Counted from the first letter of the stretch, positions 24,853 to 33,576 are shown. The stretch: 36,208 nucleotides of DNA from Candidatus Melainabacteria bacterium (GCA_023250155.1 JAHFBG010000014.1:25123-61330), one strand, 5' to 3'. The notes: generated by a model from the letters alone, not told the origin. Translations and numbers: made by a program.

Positions 24853-26496
24853 ATGCCAGAAGATAAATATAAAATCAGGTATTTTGTTTACGCAAGGAAA
24901 TCTACCGAGTCAGATGATAGACAAATACAAAGTATAGATGACCAAGTAAACAGATTAAAACAACTTGCTAAAGAATTAGATTTAAAGATTGTTAAAGTGT
25001 TTACCGAATCTAAGTCAGCTAAGAAGCCAAAGAATAGACCTATCTTTGATGAAATGATAGAAAGGATTGAAGCAGGAGAAGCTGATGGTATATTGTGTTG
25101 GAAAATTGACCGAATTAGTCGCAACCCTTTTGATAGCGGAGCAATTCAGTGGTTATTACAACAGGGCATACTTAAATCAATAAGAACTATTGAAAGAGAA
25201 TATCTTCCAGATGATAATGCTTTGTTATTGAATGTAGAAAGTGGTGTTGCTAATCAATTTATCCTAGACCTTAGAAAAAATGTGAAACGTGGTCTTCAAT
25301 CGAAGCTAGAAAAAGGAATATTTCCTAACTTAGCACCATTGGGTTACATAAATTCGAAGACTGAAGAAAAAGGACATAACTACATAAAACCTGACCCTGA
25401 AAGATTTAATTTAGTAAAGAAGATGTGGCAGTTAATGATTACTGGAAACTTTACACCAATGCAGATATTAAATGAAGCGAATAATACATGGGGGTTTAGA
25501 ACACGTAAATCAAAAAGATTAGGTGGTGAAAAGCTCTCCAGAACAGGACTCTATCGCATGTTGAATAATCCATTTTATACAGGACTTCTTATAGTCAGAG
25601 GTAAAAATTACGGTATGGGAAAACATGAACCTATGATTACACTTGAGGAGTTCGATAGGGTTCAATATTTATTGGGTAAAAAGGGTAAACAAAGACCAAA
25701 GGTTAGACAATTTCCATTTACTGGTGTAATTAGATGTAATGAATGTGGGTGTTTAATAACGGCTGAAATAAAAACTAAGTTTATAAAAGGTGCAGGAGAA
25801 TTAAAAGAATATACTTACTATCACTGTACTAAAAAACGAACAGATATCAAATGCTCTCAAAGTAAGGTAATTAGAGCTGAAAACTTAGATTCTCTAATCG
25901 AGGAATTAATTGTTTTAACTGATATCATTCCAGATTTTAGAGAGCTGGCATTCGAAGAACTAAAGAAGAGTAATGCTAAAGAAGTCCATATAAGAACAAA
26001 CATTCAAGAAATGCAAATGAAAGCTTTCCAAGATACTCAAAAACAAATAGATAAATTATTGGAGATGAAATTAAAAGAGCAAATCACAGATGAAGAGTAC
26101 AACACAAAACGTGATTTACTAATGAAAGAGAAACAACGACTAAAACAAAAATTAGATGAAACTGATAAGAGAGCAGATAGATGGCTTGAGCTAACTGAAA
26201 AGACATTTAACTTTGCTCTTTATGCACATAATAATTTCCTACATGGTGATATGCAGAAGAAAAAAGAAGTGTTCTTGGGATTAGGTTCGAACTTTAGGCT
26301 AAAAGACGGCAAACTAACCCTAGAACACAATAGATGGTTTATTCCAATTAAAGAAACGTGTCCACCACTTCAGAAAGAATACTTAAGGTTAGAACTGGAT
26401 AAAACTGCACCAGAAGATAGAAATACTGAACAACAAGAAGCTTTTGAATTTATTAAAAATGAAATCCGGAGAGGGAGGGATTCGAACCCTCGGTAG
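24853..26496 (+). CDS. large serine recombinase (integrase)
   Basis: This 547-residue large serine recombinase has a resolvase catalytic domain with YARKSTE (catalytic Ser17, Arg15) and DRISR (Arg87, Arg90). A Recombinase domain follows (about 155-280), then a zinc ribbon with C295, C298, C325 and C334, and a long coiled coil (about 365-450). It integrates and excises the element. The last 30 bases, encoding RGRDSNPR and the stop, are the complement of the 3' part of tRNA-Ser, so the C-terminus is supplied by the integration target. The normal chromosome therefore affects the exact end of this protein. It is the last gene of the element. Confidence 0.95.
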   Translation: MPEDKYKIRYFVYARKSTESDDRQIQSIDDQVNRLKQLAKELDLKIVKVFTESKSAKKPKNRPIFDEMIERIEAGEADGILCWKIDRISRNPFDSGAIQWLLQQGILKSIRTIEREYLPDDNALLLNVESGVANQFILDLRKNVKRGLQSKLEKGIFPNLAPLGYINSKTEEKGHNYIKPDPERFNLVKKMWQLMITGNFTPMQILNEANNTWGFRTRKSKRLGGEKLSRTGLYRMLNNPFYTGLLIVRGKNYGMGKHEPMITLEEFDRVQYLLGKKGKQRPKVRQFPFTGVIRCNECGCLITAEIKTKFIKGAGELKEYTYYHCTKKRTDIKCSQSKVIRAENLDSLIEELIVLTDIIPDFRELAFEELKKSNAKEVHIRTNIQEMQMKAFQDTQKQIDKLLEMKLKEQITDEEYNTKRDLLMKEKQRLKQKLDETDKRADRWLELTEKTFNFALYAHNNFLHGDMQKKKEVFLGLGSNFRLKDGKLTLEHNRWFIPIKETCPPLQKEYLRLELDKTAPEDRNTEQQEAFEFIKNEIRRGRDSNPR

Positions 26497-26556
26497 AGCT
26501 TTTGACCCTACAACATCTTAGCAGGATGCCGCTTTCGACCACTCAGCCACCTCTCC
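26467..26556 (-). tRNA. tRNA-Ser (anticodon GCU)
   Basis: Read on the minus strand, the 90-base gene starts GGAGAGGTGGCTGAGTGGTC and ends with the T-arm GGTTCGAATCC and CCTCTCC plus discriminator G. The acceptor pairs GGAGAGG with CCTCTCC perfectly. The anticodon loop is CTGCTAA, so the anticodon is GCT, and the long variable arm is that of tRNA-Ser. CCA is not encoded. The 3' half overlaps the end of the serine recombinase gene and marks the attachment site. Confidence 0.95.
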
Positions 26557-27129
26557 TTACCTTGCTTCAGGCAAGCTGAAGCTTCCATTGACCATGTACT
26601 TTCGTTTGATCAGATTCACCGAATAAATCGGATGAATCTTTTCTGTGCAAGTACGTTAGTACTTTTGCCTTTTGTAATCGCTCGTTTCGCACGAATGCTC
26701 AACTCGCTTTTCAGTCACGGCGCTTTTTGGTGAATGAATCACACAAAAAGCTTTGATTCTTCGTCACGTCACTTCTCACATGATCAGATCAGATTCACCA
26801 TGCAAACCAGATAAAACCTTTAATTGTTTAATGCAAAGAATTTACAACTCTCTAGTTATCAACTAATTTTCAGGATGCTTTATTATTCTATCAAGAGTTA
26901 TTGTATTAGGATTAAACCAGAATGCTATCTTGGAGTTTCCCTAAATAAAATCATACTTTTTTCACAGTATGAAGGAAATACATACTGAAATTATCTCAAA
27001 TGGTAAGACAAATATAACATTTCTTATCTCTTCTATTAAAACCTAGTTACAGATTATCTTGTACAGCATTTTAAATGATACGATAGTCCATCGTTCTCGT
27101 CGTTTGAATTTTAGAAAGGAATTTTAATT
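26557..27129. other. intergenic region with hairpins and a 13-base direct repeat
   Basis: This 573-base spacer has no ORF. Its left part is less AT-rich than its surroundings and has several hairpins: GCTTCAG...CTGAAGC (26565-26583), GATTCACCGA...TCGGATGAATC (26613-26638) and AAGTAC...GTACTT near 26650. GATCAGATTCACC occurs at 26608-26620 and 26787-26799. Further right CATACT...AGTATG forms a small hairpin near 26952. It should also hold the tRNA promoter and that of the secreted-protein gene to the right. Confidence 0.5.
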
Positions 27130-28296
27130 ATGAAAAAATCAGATTTGTTTTTAGCAATAGCAACACTGTCAATTATTTGTTGCTGTTCATTAAGTTTAAA
27201 ATACAACCAGGCTTTAGGTCAAACTAGCTCAAGTAGTTCAGGTGCTGCAACAACAACCTCAGGTAGTACATCAACAACAACTTCATCAAGTGGTACAGCA
27301 ACTACTTCAAGTACAAGTGGTGCTGCAGCAACGACCTCTGGTTCTGCCGAATCAACAACCTCAGGTAGTACATCAACAACGACTTCATCAAGTGGTACAG
27401 CAACTACTTCAAGTACAAGTGGTGCTACAGCAACGACCTCTGGTTCTGCTGAATCAACAACCTCAGGTAGTACACCAACAACAACTTCATCAAGTGGTGC
27501 TGCAACAACAACCTCATCAAGTGGCTCAGTTACAACATCATCAACAGTCAGTGAAAACTTTACTGGTGTATGGCAAGCAAAACTTGACAGAACAGTTACT
27601 ATCAATGGTACTACTGTAAAAGAGGGCTCAAGAGTAATTAACTTTAAACTATGTGTTTCAGACAATAAAATAAAAGGTATACTTGAACACCCTGGTATAT
27701 TTAAGAGAGCACTCATTACTACGGATAGCGTAGTTTCTGAAACAGAAGTTAAGCTAAATCTTAAAGATAGAGCAGGTAGAGAAGGTACGCTTACACTAAA
27801 ACTAAATGGTGAACAATTAAATGGTACATTTGGAAATGGTGTAAGCTTTATAGCTATCAAGAGATCCAAATTAAATCCAATCAAGGCTTGTGCATTAATT
27901 GGTCTTTCTGAAGGTGTTAGTGGAGAACCTACTAGTACTGGACCTGGTGAATCTATGACTGGACCAGCTGGAATGAGTGGTATGGCACCATCTGGGCCTG
28001 GTATGAATGGACCAGCTGGTCCAGAAGGGAATCCAGGAAATATGACTGGTATTGGCATGAATGAGCCAGGTCCTGATATGGTTGGAATGATTGAGCCCGG
28101 TCCTGATATGAATCCAGGAATGAATGGACCAGTAGGACCAGAAGGAAATCCAGGAAATATGACTGGTGTAGGTATGAATGAACCAGGTCTTGCTATGGAT
28201 AATCCAGGCATGGCTGGTATGAAGGAGCCAAGTTTCAGTATGAATAAACCTGGTCCTAGCATAGATATTCCTAGTGCCCAGTCCCCAAAAATTTGA
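27130..28296 (+). CDS. secreted protein with Ser/Thr repeats, beta domain and collagen-like tail
   Basis: This 388-residue protein has a signal peptide (residues 1-31) and GGAAT-type ribosome binding sequence before the ATG. Residues 35-140 are tandem Ser/Thr/Gly/Ala repeats of 34 residues. Residues about 143-258 are a beta-rich domain (NFTGVWQAKL ... LCVSDNKIKG ... LNGTFGNGVSFIA ... KACALIG) that recurs in the 28429-30057 protein. The tail (about 270-388) is Gly/Pro/Met-rich with repeats such as MNGPAGPEGNPGNMTG. It is exported and probably extended on the surface or in the matrix. The long antisense frame over it is a by-product of the repeats. A terminator follows. Confidence 0.8.
   Translation: MKKSDLFLAIATLSIICCCSLSLKYNQALGQTSSSSSGAATTTSGSTSTTTSSSGTATTSSTSGAAATTSGSAESTTSGSTSTTTSSSGTATTSSTSGATATTSGSAESTTSGSTPTTTSSSGAATTTSSSGSVTTSSTVSENFTGVWQAKLDRTVTINGTTVKEGSRVINFKLCVSDNKIKGILEHPGIFKRALITTDSVVSETEVKLNLKDRAGREGTLTLKLNGEQLNGTFGNGVSFIAIKRSKLNPIKACALIGLSEGVSGEPTSTGPGESMTGPAGMSGMAPSGPGMNGPAGPEGNPGNMTGIGMNEPGPDMVGMIEPGPDMNPGMNGPVGPEGNPGNMTGVGMNEPGLAMDNPGMAGMKEPSFSMNKPGPSIDIPSAQSPKI
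27254..27527 (+). repeat. 102-base tandem repeat (34 residues)
   Basis: Two nearly complete and one partial copies of a 102-base unit start at about 27259, 27361 and 27463, each opening with TCAGGTAGTAC. They differ at few bases, so the array is recent and likely to vary in copy number between strains. Confidence 0.75.
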
Positions 28297-28358
28297 GACG
28301 GGTATTCTAGATATGCTTGGAATGGGACTATAAAGTAAGTCACGTTTCTTTGTAATAT

Positions 28359-28395
28359 TTAAAACACCTCTTATTTTTATAGGGGGTGTTTTTTT
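28359..28395 (+). terminator. rho-independent terminator
   Basis: AAAACACC and GGTGTTTT form a stem separated by a short loop (CTCTTATTTTTATAGGGG), and a run of seven T follows. It lies about 60 bases after the stop of the secreted-protein gene. Confidence 0.8.
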
Positions 28396-28428
28396 ATGGG
28401 GTATTTAATCTATAATTAATTTATTAAA

Positions 28429-30057
28429 ATGAAACCACAAAATATTTTTCTTGTAATTTTACTTGGCTTAGTAATCATTTATTCGACTATAACAGCTACA
28501 GCACAGCAGACAACAAACAGTGACTGTAAATGTTCAGATGAACAACATTTTTTAAATGGTACCTGTACAAACGAAGAGAAAAGTTGTTTTACTGAACTTA
28601 CCCCTGGCATTGGATTTCAGCCTGTATGTGGTTGTGATGGATTGACATACTCAAATGAGTGTACTGCATCTTTTTATGGTATTAAGAATACTACAAAAGG
28701 AGCATGTTTAACATCGTCAGGTTTAATAAAATGTAATTTTCACTCAGATTGCCAGGCTGGTATTTGTCCTGATGGTAGTAAATTTTTTCAATTCCTTTGT
28801 GATTCTGGATTTTGTGTAAAATCAATGGCATCTGAATTAGATTGTAATAATATTACAAGTAGTTCTGGTGCATGTAGCACTGATAAAGAGTGTCCTAAAG
28901 GATTTTGTCCAAATGGACAAACCTACTTAGCTTATTCATGTCTAAATGGACAATGTAATCAAATAAACTATTTTGCAGATCCTTGTTTTGATATATCCTC
29001 AAGTCCTAGTAGTGGTCAAATAAGACTAAATAAAAACTTTAATGGTATTTGGAAAGCAAGACTAACTAAGCCTGCTAAAACCAGCTCAAGCAGTACCTCG
29101 GGCTCTAATGACTGTGTGATTTGTGCTCAGCTATTTCCAGTTTGTAATTCTGATGAGGTATTAATTCCTCAAAACTGTAATGAGTGTGCAAATTGTAGTG
29201 AAAAAAGCAACTCAGTAAAATCTCCAGAACCTCCACAACCGCTTAAACCAACACTCTTTCATATCGATGATGGATTTAAAGGATCAAGAATTTTAACATT
29301 AAACCTTTGTGTTAAAGATGGTTTACTGGATGGGACAATAACACAAAATGGTGTTGTAGAAAACTCACAAATTATTTTTCAGGATTTGATATCAGCAAAT
29401 GAAGTTAGTATTCTTATTGAACAGGGGAGCAAAATAATTTTAAAACTAACTGGGAGCAGAGCTTTATCTGGTACGTTTAGTGATGGACATACCTTTGAAG
29501 CAAGAAAAACATCAAGCTTAAAACGATGTTCCCGATCTACTAGCGGTGGAACTTCTCCTTGTAGTCCAAAAGGCAATTGTCGTGGCAAAAATGGAAAAGA
29601 ATTAAATTGTCCAAATGGTACATTTTGTAGTGGTTTACCAGCATATGGTTGTTATCCTCCGAATTGTCCTGTACCAGTTTGTTGCTCATATGGTACAAGA
29701 ATTAAAACTACCGGTGAGGAAAAAAACATAGCAGCTATTAAAAAAGGTGATCTTGTAATCTCAGATGAAAACAAACCTGTAAAAGTTATTAAAACATCAA
29801 AGGTAGAAGTAAAAGATCATAATGTGTTAAAAATAAAACTCAATGATGCAACTATTCTTGAAATTAGTCCAAATCATCCTATAGGTGATGGAAGATTGTT
29901 TAAAGATTTAATGATTGGTGACAAAATTGATTCTAGAATGGTAGTTGAAACTAATTTAATTCCATATAAGTATAAATATACTTATGATATTCTTCCTGAT
30001 TCTAAATCTGGGAATTACTATGCCAATGGAGTTTTCATTGGTAGCACTTTAAAGTAA
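28429..30057 (+). CDS. secreted Kazal-like protein with Hint domain
   Basis: This 542-residue protein has a signal peptide (1-25). A Kazal-like module (about 33-93, six Cys, PVCGCDGLTYSNEC) is followed by two shorter Cys modules (about 104-130, 142-183). A domain (about 200-370) shared with the 27130 protein is interrupted by a Cys-rich insert, and a Cys-rich linker (about 375-417) comes before a Hint-type domain that starts at CCSYGTRI (C418/C419) and runs to the end, with NHPI near 482-485 and YYANGVFIGS at the tail. Hint domains cleave or rearrange their own peptide bond. Kazal modules inhibit proteases or mediate binding. The start has no strong ribosome binding site. Confidence 0.8.
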   Translation: MKPQNIFLVILLGLVIIYSTITATAQQTTNSDCKCSDEQHFLNGTCTNEEKSCFTELTPGIGFQPVCGCDGLTYSNECTASFYGIKNTTKGACLTSSGLIKCNFHSDCQAGICPDGSKFFQFLCDSGFCVKSMASELDCNNITSSSGACSTDKECPKGFCPNGQTYLAYSCLNGQCNQINYFADPCFDISSSPSSGQIRLNKNFNGIWKARLTKPAKTSSSSTSGSNDCVICAQLFPVCNSDEVLIPQNCNECANCSEKSNSVKSPEPPQPLKPTLFHIDDGFKGSRILTLNLCVKDGLLDGTITQNGVVENSQIIFQDLISANEVSILIEQGSKIILKLTGSRALSGTFSDGHTFEARKTSSLKRCSRSTSGGTSPCSPKGNCRGKNGKELNCPNGTFCSGLPAYGCYPPNCPVPVCCSYGTRIKTTGEEKNIAAIKKGDLVISDENKPVKVIKTSKVEVKDHNVLKIKLNDATILEISPNHPIGDGRLFKDLMIGDKIDSRMVVETNLIPYKYKYTYDILPDSKSGNYYANGVFIGSTLK

Positions 30058-30059
30058 AA

Positions 30060-30128
30060 TGTCATCCTGAGCTAAAAGCGAAGGATCTATTTACGTTATG
30101 AGATTCTTCACTGACGTTCAGAATGACA
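30060..30128. repeat. interspersed palindromic repeat element
   Basis: TGTCATCCTGAG at one end and TTCAGAATGACA at the other are inverted, with inner GAAGGATCT and AGATTCTTC also inverted. This is the layout of the short REP-like palindromes with TGTCATyCTGAG termini seen between genes in many bacterial genomes. It sits between two convergent genes and could act as a bidirectional terminator. Confidence 0.75.
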
Positions 30129-30131
30129 ATG

Positions 30132-32480
30132 TTATTCAAACTTAAACACATTATCAAATTTACTTATTGGATTAATATCTTTCTTGCATTGATTTTGTGA
30201 TGAACTTGCGGAAATTTTTGCTTTTGGCTTTGCAATTAAAATCAAATCACTACTTGACATAAAAGGAACCTTTGGTGTTTTACCTATAATAGTTGATCCG
30301 TTGTTAGTTATCATTGCACTAGTACAAAAATTATTATTTTTAAAACAGACTTTTATAGTATCTTCAAAAAGAGTAGGATCAAGAAACCCAGTTATTGTAA
30401 AACTTGTTCCGCCTGCTTTTGGACCACTAGTTGGAGTGATGCTTTGAAATATTGGACCAAGTTTTAGATCAGTAATTGAGCTAATTGAATTGTCTTTAAA
30501 GTCAGGTACTATTACATATTTTCCTAATGGATCATCAATCAAAAAGTTATTATTAGCAGTGCTTGAAATAGAAAGTTCACAAATTAAGCTTAAATCTTTT
30601 AGATCTACTATTTCTAATTTATTCTCATTATTTTTTATAACAAGAATATATAACTCATTATTATCAGATGTAATTAAAACATCTGTTACTAATCCTATAT
30701 CAGAAAGATTTACTTTTTTTAAGAGCCTGGGAAATTTTGGATTTGTAGTATTCAATTTGTAAACAACACCACCATTTGTATCTAAATCATTACCCACTGC
30801 AATTGCTGTATTACCATCTAAACTAATTGTAGACTGAGTTTGTCCTCTTGTTTCAGCACTTAAAAACTTAATTGTAAATTTATTCTTTTCTAAATCCACT
30901 AGATGTAGCACGTGTCTACCATCAAGAGAGGAAATGACTGCTTTATTTCCTAATCTGTCAAAACTTACCATGCTTAAAAACTCATCAATATCAAAAAATA
31001 TACTGCTTGGAGTATCTAATTTAATTAGTTCTTTAGTCTTAGTATTAAAGATTCCAATGGATTGAGCAAGGGTATCTTTAAATGTAAAAATTGCTTTATT
31101 GAAGCTTGGAGAAATTTCTATAGACTTTGCTATTCCAGCTAAAGCTAGATCTCTTTCCGTTTCACCAGTGTCACTATTTATAATTAATAGCTTAGGAGTT
31201 TTTGAATCATCACTACTTGCTATTAATAAGTTTCCTTCAGGATCTAAAAAAGTTAAAGTACTTATGAGTTGTGGGGTAGTTACCGTAGAAGAACCGCTTT
31301 TTTCAAGAAGTGATGGCGTAAATGTTTTAATGGAGTCATTTGTTAGATCTAAAACATGGACTATAGAGCTAGCTGTTTCACTACTGGTAGGAGATAAGCA
31401 AGGCTCGCTTGAAAATTGAATTTGAGTACATTTATTATTTGTGCAAGTGAACCTCTTAAATGTTCCTCCTTTTGTGCATGTACCAATAGGACATTGTGAA
31501 TCTGTAGAACAACTTGTTCCACCATCAGAACCACAAGCACCTTTTGAAAACCTTCTTACTCCATTTGCTCTTGCAATACAACTGTTTAGATAGTTTAAAT
31601 TGTCACAACTACAAACAGGGTCATTGACTGTATTTGTACAATCTAATGCTCCACCTATACAAGTGGTTTCATTAAAGATACTGCCTAGTGGACATCTACA
31701 ATCTCCGCTAGATGAGCTGGATGAACTTGAAGCAGAAACAGGACAAGGATCTACATTGAATTGAAGTAAAGCACACATTCCAAGATTGCAAGCAAATCTT
31801 TTAAATGATGTTCCATTTGAGCAAGAACCTAAAGGACATTGACTATCATTAGAACAACTAAGTGCTATATCAGTCCCACATCCACCTTTTGAAAACCTTC
31901 TTACTCCATTTGCTCTTGCAATACAACTGTTTAGATAGTTTAAATTGTCACAGCTACAAACAGGATCAGAAACAGAATTTGTACAATTTAAAGTTCCACT
32001 AATACAAGTCATTTCATCAAAGAATGCACCTGCTGAACATTTGCAGTCACCGCTTGAGCTAAGAAATTGATTATAGAAAGTGTTTTGTGGAAAATCTCTT
32101 AGGGACATAATTCCACCACTTGAAGTGTTTACTATTTCAGGTGTACCGAAAACAACTGCTCTTTTATTATTTTGACTTATGGCTATCATATATGAAATAG
32201 TTTTTATATTTGTTGGATTTTTTAAAGAAATGATTTTATCTTCATTGAACTTATTGTCAATAAAATTGATTTTTCTTATATATGGACTACTCGCTGAGTC
32301 TACAACTAAAATAAAAGATCCATCATTTGATATTGCTATGTCACTAAATGCAGATAAACAAGTATTATTTACACATTTTAAAATAGGGGAAACAGTTTCT
32401 GCTTTAGATGCAATGAAAGCGCAGGATAAAACAATCATACTAAGCAGTATTGTTAAAGTTAGACGAAGCCTTATTTTCAT
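30132..32480 (-). CDS. secreted beta-propeller-like protein with Kazal modules and IPT/TIG domain
   Basis: This 782-residue protein has a signal peptide (1-27). The mature part begins with propeller-like strands (about 35-130). Two Kazal-like modules follow (about 144-210 and 260-325), each with a short second Cys module (SLxCxxDxQCPxGxC type). A long propeller-like region (about 375-690) has WD/YVTN-type repeats such as IEISPSFNKAIFTF and VDLEKNKFTIKFL. An IPT/TIG domain (about 692-750, SITPTSGPKAGGTSFTITG) ends the fold. The layout suggests Cys modules inserted into a propeller. It is an exported binding or adhesion protein, and the ligand is unknown. Confidence 0.8.
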   Translation of the reverse strand: MKIRLRLTLTILLSMIVLSCAFIASKAETVSPILKCVNNTCLSAFSDIAISNDGSFILVVDSASSPYIRKINFIDNKFNEDKIISLKNPTNIKTISYMIAISQNNKRAVVFGTPEIVNTSSGGIMSLRDFPQNTFYNQFLSSSGDCKCSAGAFFDEMTCISGTLNCTNSVSDPVCSCDNLNYLNSCIARANGVRRFSKGGCGTDIALSCSNDSQCPLGSCSNGTSFKRFACNLGMCALLQFNVDPCPVSASSSSSSSSGDCRCPLGSIFNETTCIGGALDCTNTVNDPVCSCDNLNYLNSCIARANGVRRFSKGACGSDGGTSCSTDSQCPIGTCTKGGTFKRFTCTNNKCTQIQFSSEPCLSPTSSETASSIVHVLDLTNDSIKTFTPSLLEKSGSSTVTTPQLISTLTFLDPEGNLLIASSDDSKTPKLLIINSDTGETERDLALAGIAKSIEISPSFNKAIFTFKDTLAQSIGIFNTKTKELIKLDTPSSIFFDIDEFLSMVSFDRLGNKAVISSLDGRHVLHLVDLEKNKFTIKFLSAETRGQTQSTISLDGNTAIAVGNDLDTNGGVVYKLNTTNPKFPRLLKKVNLSDIGLVTDVLITSDNNELYILVIKNNENKLEIVDLKDLSLICELSISSTANNNFLIDDPLGKYVIVPDFKDNSISSITDLKLGPIFQSITPTSGPKAGGTSFTITGFLDPTLFEDTIKVCFKNNNFCTSAMITNNGSTIIGKTPKVPFMSSSDLILIAKPKAKISASSSQNQCKKDINPISKFDNVFKFE
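31538..31964 (-). repeat. 82-base near-identical repeat in the two Kazal modules
   Basis: Bases 31538-31619 and 31883-31964 are identical except at one position (A/G near 31609). They encode the core SCDNLNYLNSCIARANGVRR of the two Kazal modules. Sequences on both sides have diverged clearly, so only the core was recently copied or converted. Confidence 0.85.
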
Positions 32481-32510
32481 ATTTAATAATGTAGCACTTA
32501 CTAAAGTATA

Positions 32511-33281
32511 ATGTTAATAAGAATGAAGAATATATTAAAAGCAGCTTTATTGATTACCTGTTATTTCTTTATTATCCCTGTTTTTGCTCAAACTACTTCA
32601 AGCCAAGAACTTGTAGACTCTTTAACAAATGACTTGCCAGAAGCTGATATTAGCTGTGTGACAGGTGGGAGCTTAAAAAAAATATTTAGTAAATTAACCA
32701 CCTTTAAATCTCAAGGAAATGTTTTTTTTATCGACAAAGTAAGTAGAGAAATTGCTATTTTTGAAAAAGCTGTAATTGACAATCCAAACAATAATCCAGA
32801 TGAAAGAATGATTGCAAAAGTATTTATTAAAATCCCAAATGTTTCAAAAGAAAATATTATTGGTTTACTTTTACGAAAGCGACTAATTATATCTCAAGAT
32901 GCAAAAGTTATATTTGTAATTAAAGATATAAAAAACAATATACAAGAAACTTATTTATATGAAAGCATTGAAGGACAAAAAAACACTGCAGCTACGGTAT
33001 TTTCTCAAGTGAAAAAATTAAAGAATATAGTTTTTAATGACGATAAATTTTTTAGTGCTGAAGGAACTGTAAAAATTAGATTTCCTAACCCACCTAAAAA
33101 AATAGATTCTAGTGGTAAGTTAATTGATGTATTTGGTAATGGGCCTGGTACATTGTTATGCAGATGCACTAATTGCCCAGTGCATGATTTTGATTTAACT
33201 GATTTAAAGGATGCTTTTGATGGTGGGTTAGTTAGTGATGTTACAAGTGAAGCTACTAAACTTCGTATAATAAGAGATTAG
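32511..33281 (+). CDS. secreted protein of unknown function
   Basis: This 256-residue protein has an N-terminal signal peptide (hydrophobic run ALLITCYFFIIPVFA, cleavage near residue 26). The ATG at 32511 is the first in frame; the ATG four codons later (MKNILK) gives a more typical signal. The mature protein is basic and beta/alpha-mixed, with several Lys-rich stretches and a late Cys pair, CRCTNCPVHDFD (residues about 217-228). No family is recognised. It is divergent from the propeller gene with only 30 bases between starts, so the two share one regulatory space. Confidence 0.7.
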   Translation: MLIRMKNILKAALLITCYFFIIPVFAQTTSSQELVDSLTNDLPEADISCVTGGSLKKIFSKLTTFKSQGNVFFIDKVSREIAIFEKAVIDNPNNNPDERMIAKVFIKIPNVSKENIIGLLLRKRLIISQDAKVIFVIKDIKNNIQETYLYESIEGQKNTAATVFSQVKKLKNIVFNDDKFFSAEGTVKIRFPNPPKKIDSSGKLIDVFGNGPGTLLCRCTNCPVHDFDLTDLKDAFDGGLVSDVTSEATKLRIIRD

Positions 33282-33576
33282 ATCATTTGTTAATCTTAAG
33301 CAGTATCAGTGTAGACTCACCTGCCAAGCGCAGGAGCCGGACAGCCCGAGGGAATTTCTTAATAGCTTTTGTTCTATGTCATTGATAATGTGAGTACAAC
33401 ATAACTTACGAATAAATTTACCAAGAACCCCGATGGCTTTGGAAGGCTCCAAGCTGGTAGTGTGAGTCGAAACAATATGTCTTAGGATACTAATAAAAAC
33501 TAAGTGTGAGATGATCTCGCTATACGAAATAAAACATCAATGATTTGATATTATATTTTAGATATAAGGAGTTAAA
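33282..33576. other. leader region, mostly structured RNA candidate
   Basis: This 295-base region has no ORF. Bases 33314-33468 are the structured-RNA candidate listed separately. About 110 bases between it and the phosphodiesterase gene are AT-rich, ending in AAGGAG before the ATG at 33577. Confidence 0.5.
33314..33468 (+). ncRNA. candidate structured RNA or leader element
   Basis: The sequence is GC-richer than the surroundings and is closed by a long-range pairing GACTCAC (33314-33320) with GTGAGTC (33462-33468). Inside it CTGC...GCAG (33321-33333) and TACCA...TGGTA (33419-33459) pair, the latter enclosing TTGGA...TCCAA. It matches no riboswitch or RNA family that I can recall from its core motifs. 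It could be a leader of the phosphodiesterase operon (108 bases downstream) or a separate RNA. Strand is assumed from the gene order. Confidence 0.4.

Noticed and set aside
7307..26556. search for a second copy of the tRNA-Ser 3' end as the other attachment site
   Set aside because: I found no direct repeat of the tRNA 3' sequence in this range. Serine recombinases need only a short core, so the site may be too short to see or lie outside the window.
27219..28343. 374-codon open frame on the minus strand over the secreted repeat protein
   Set aside because: It is antisense to a gene with a signal peptide and ribosome binding site, and it is open only because the repeats avoid stops in that frame.
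29680..30057. true splicing intein
   Set aside because: The Hint-like domain ends the protein, with no C-terminal extein to be joined, so self-cleavage is more likely than splicing.
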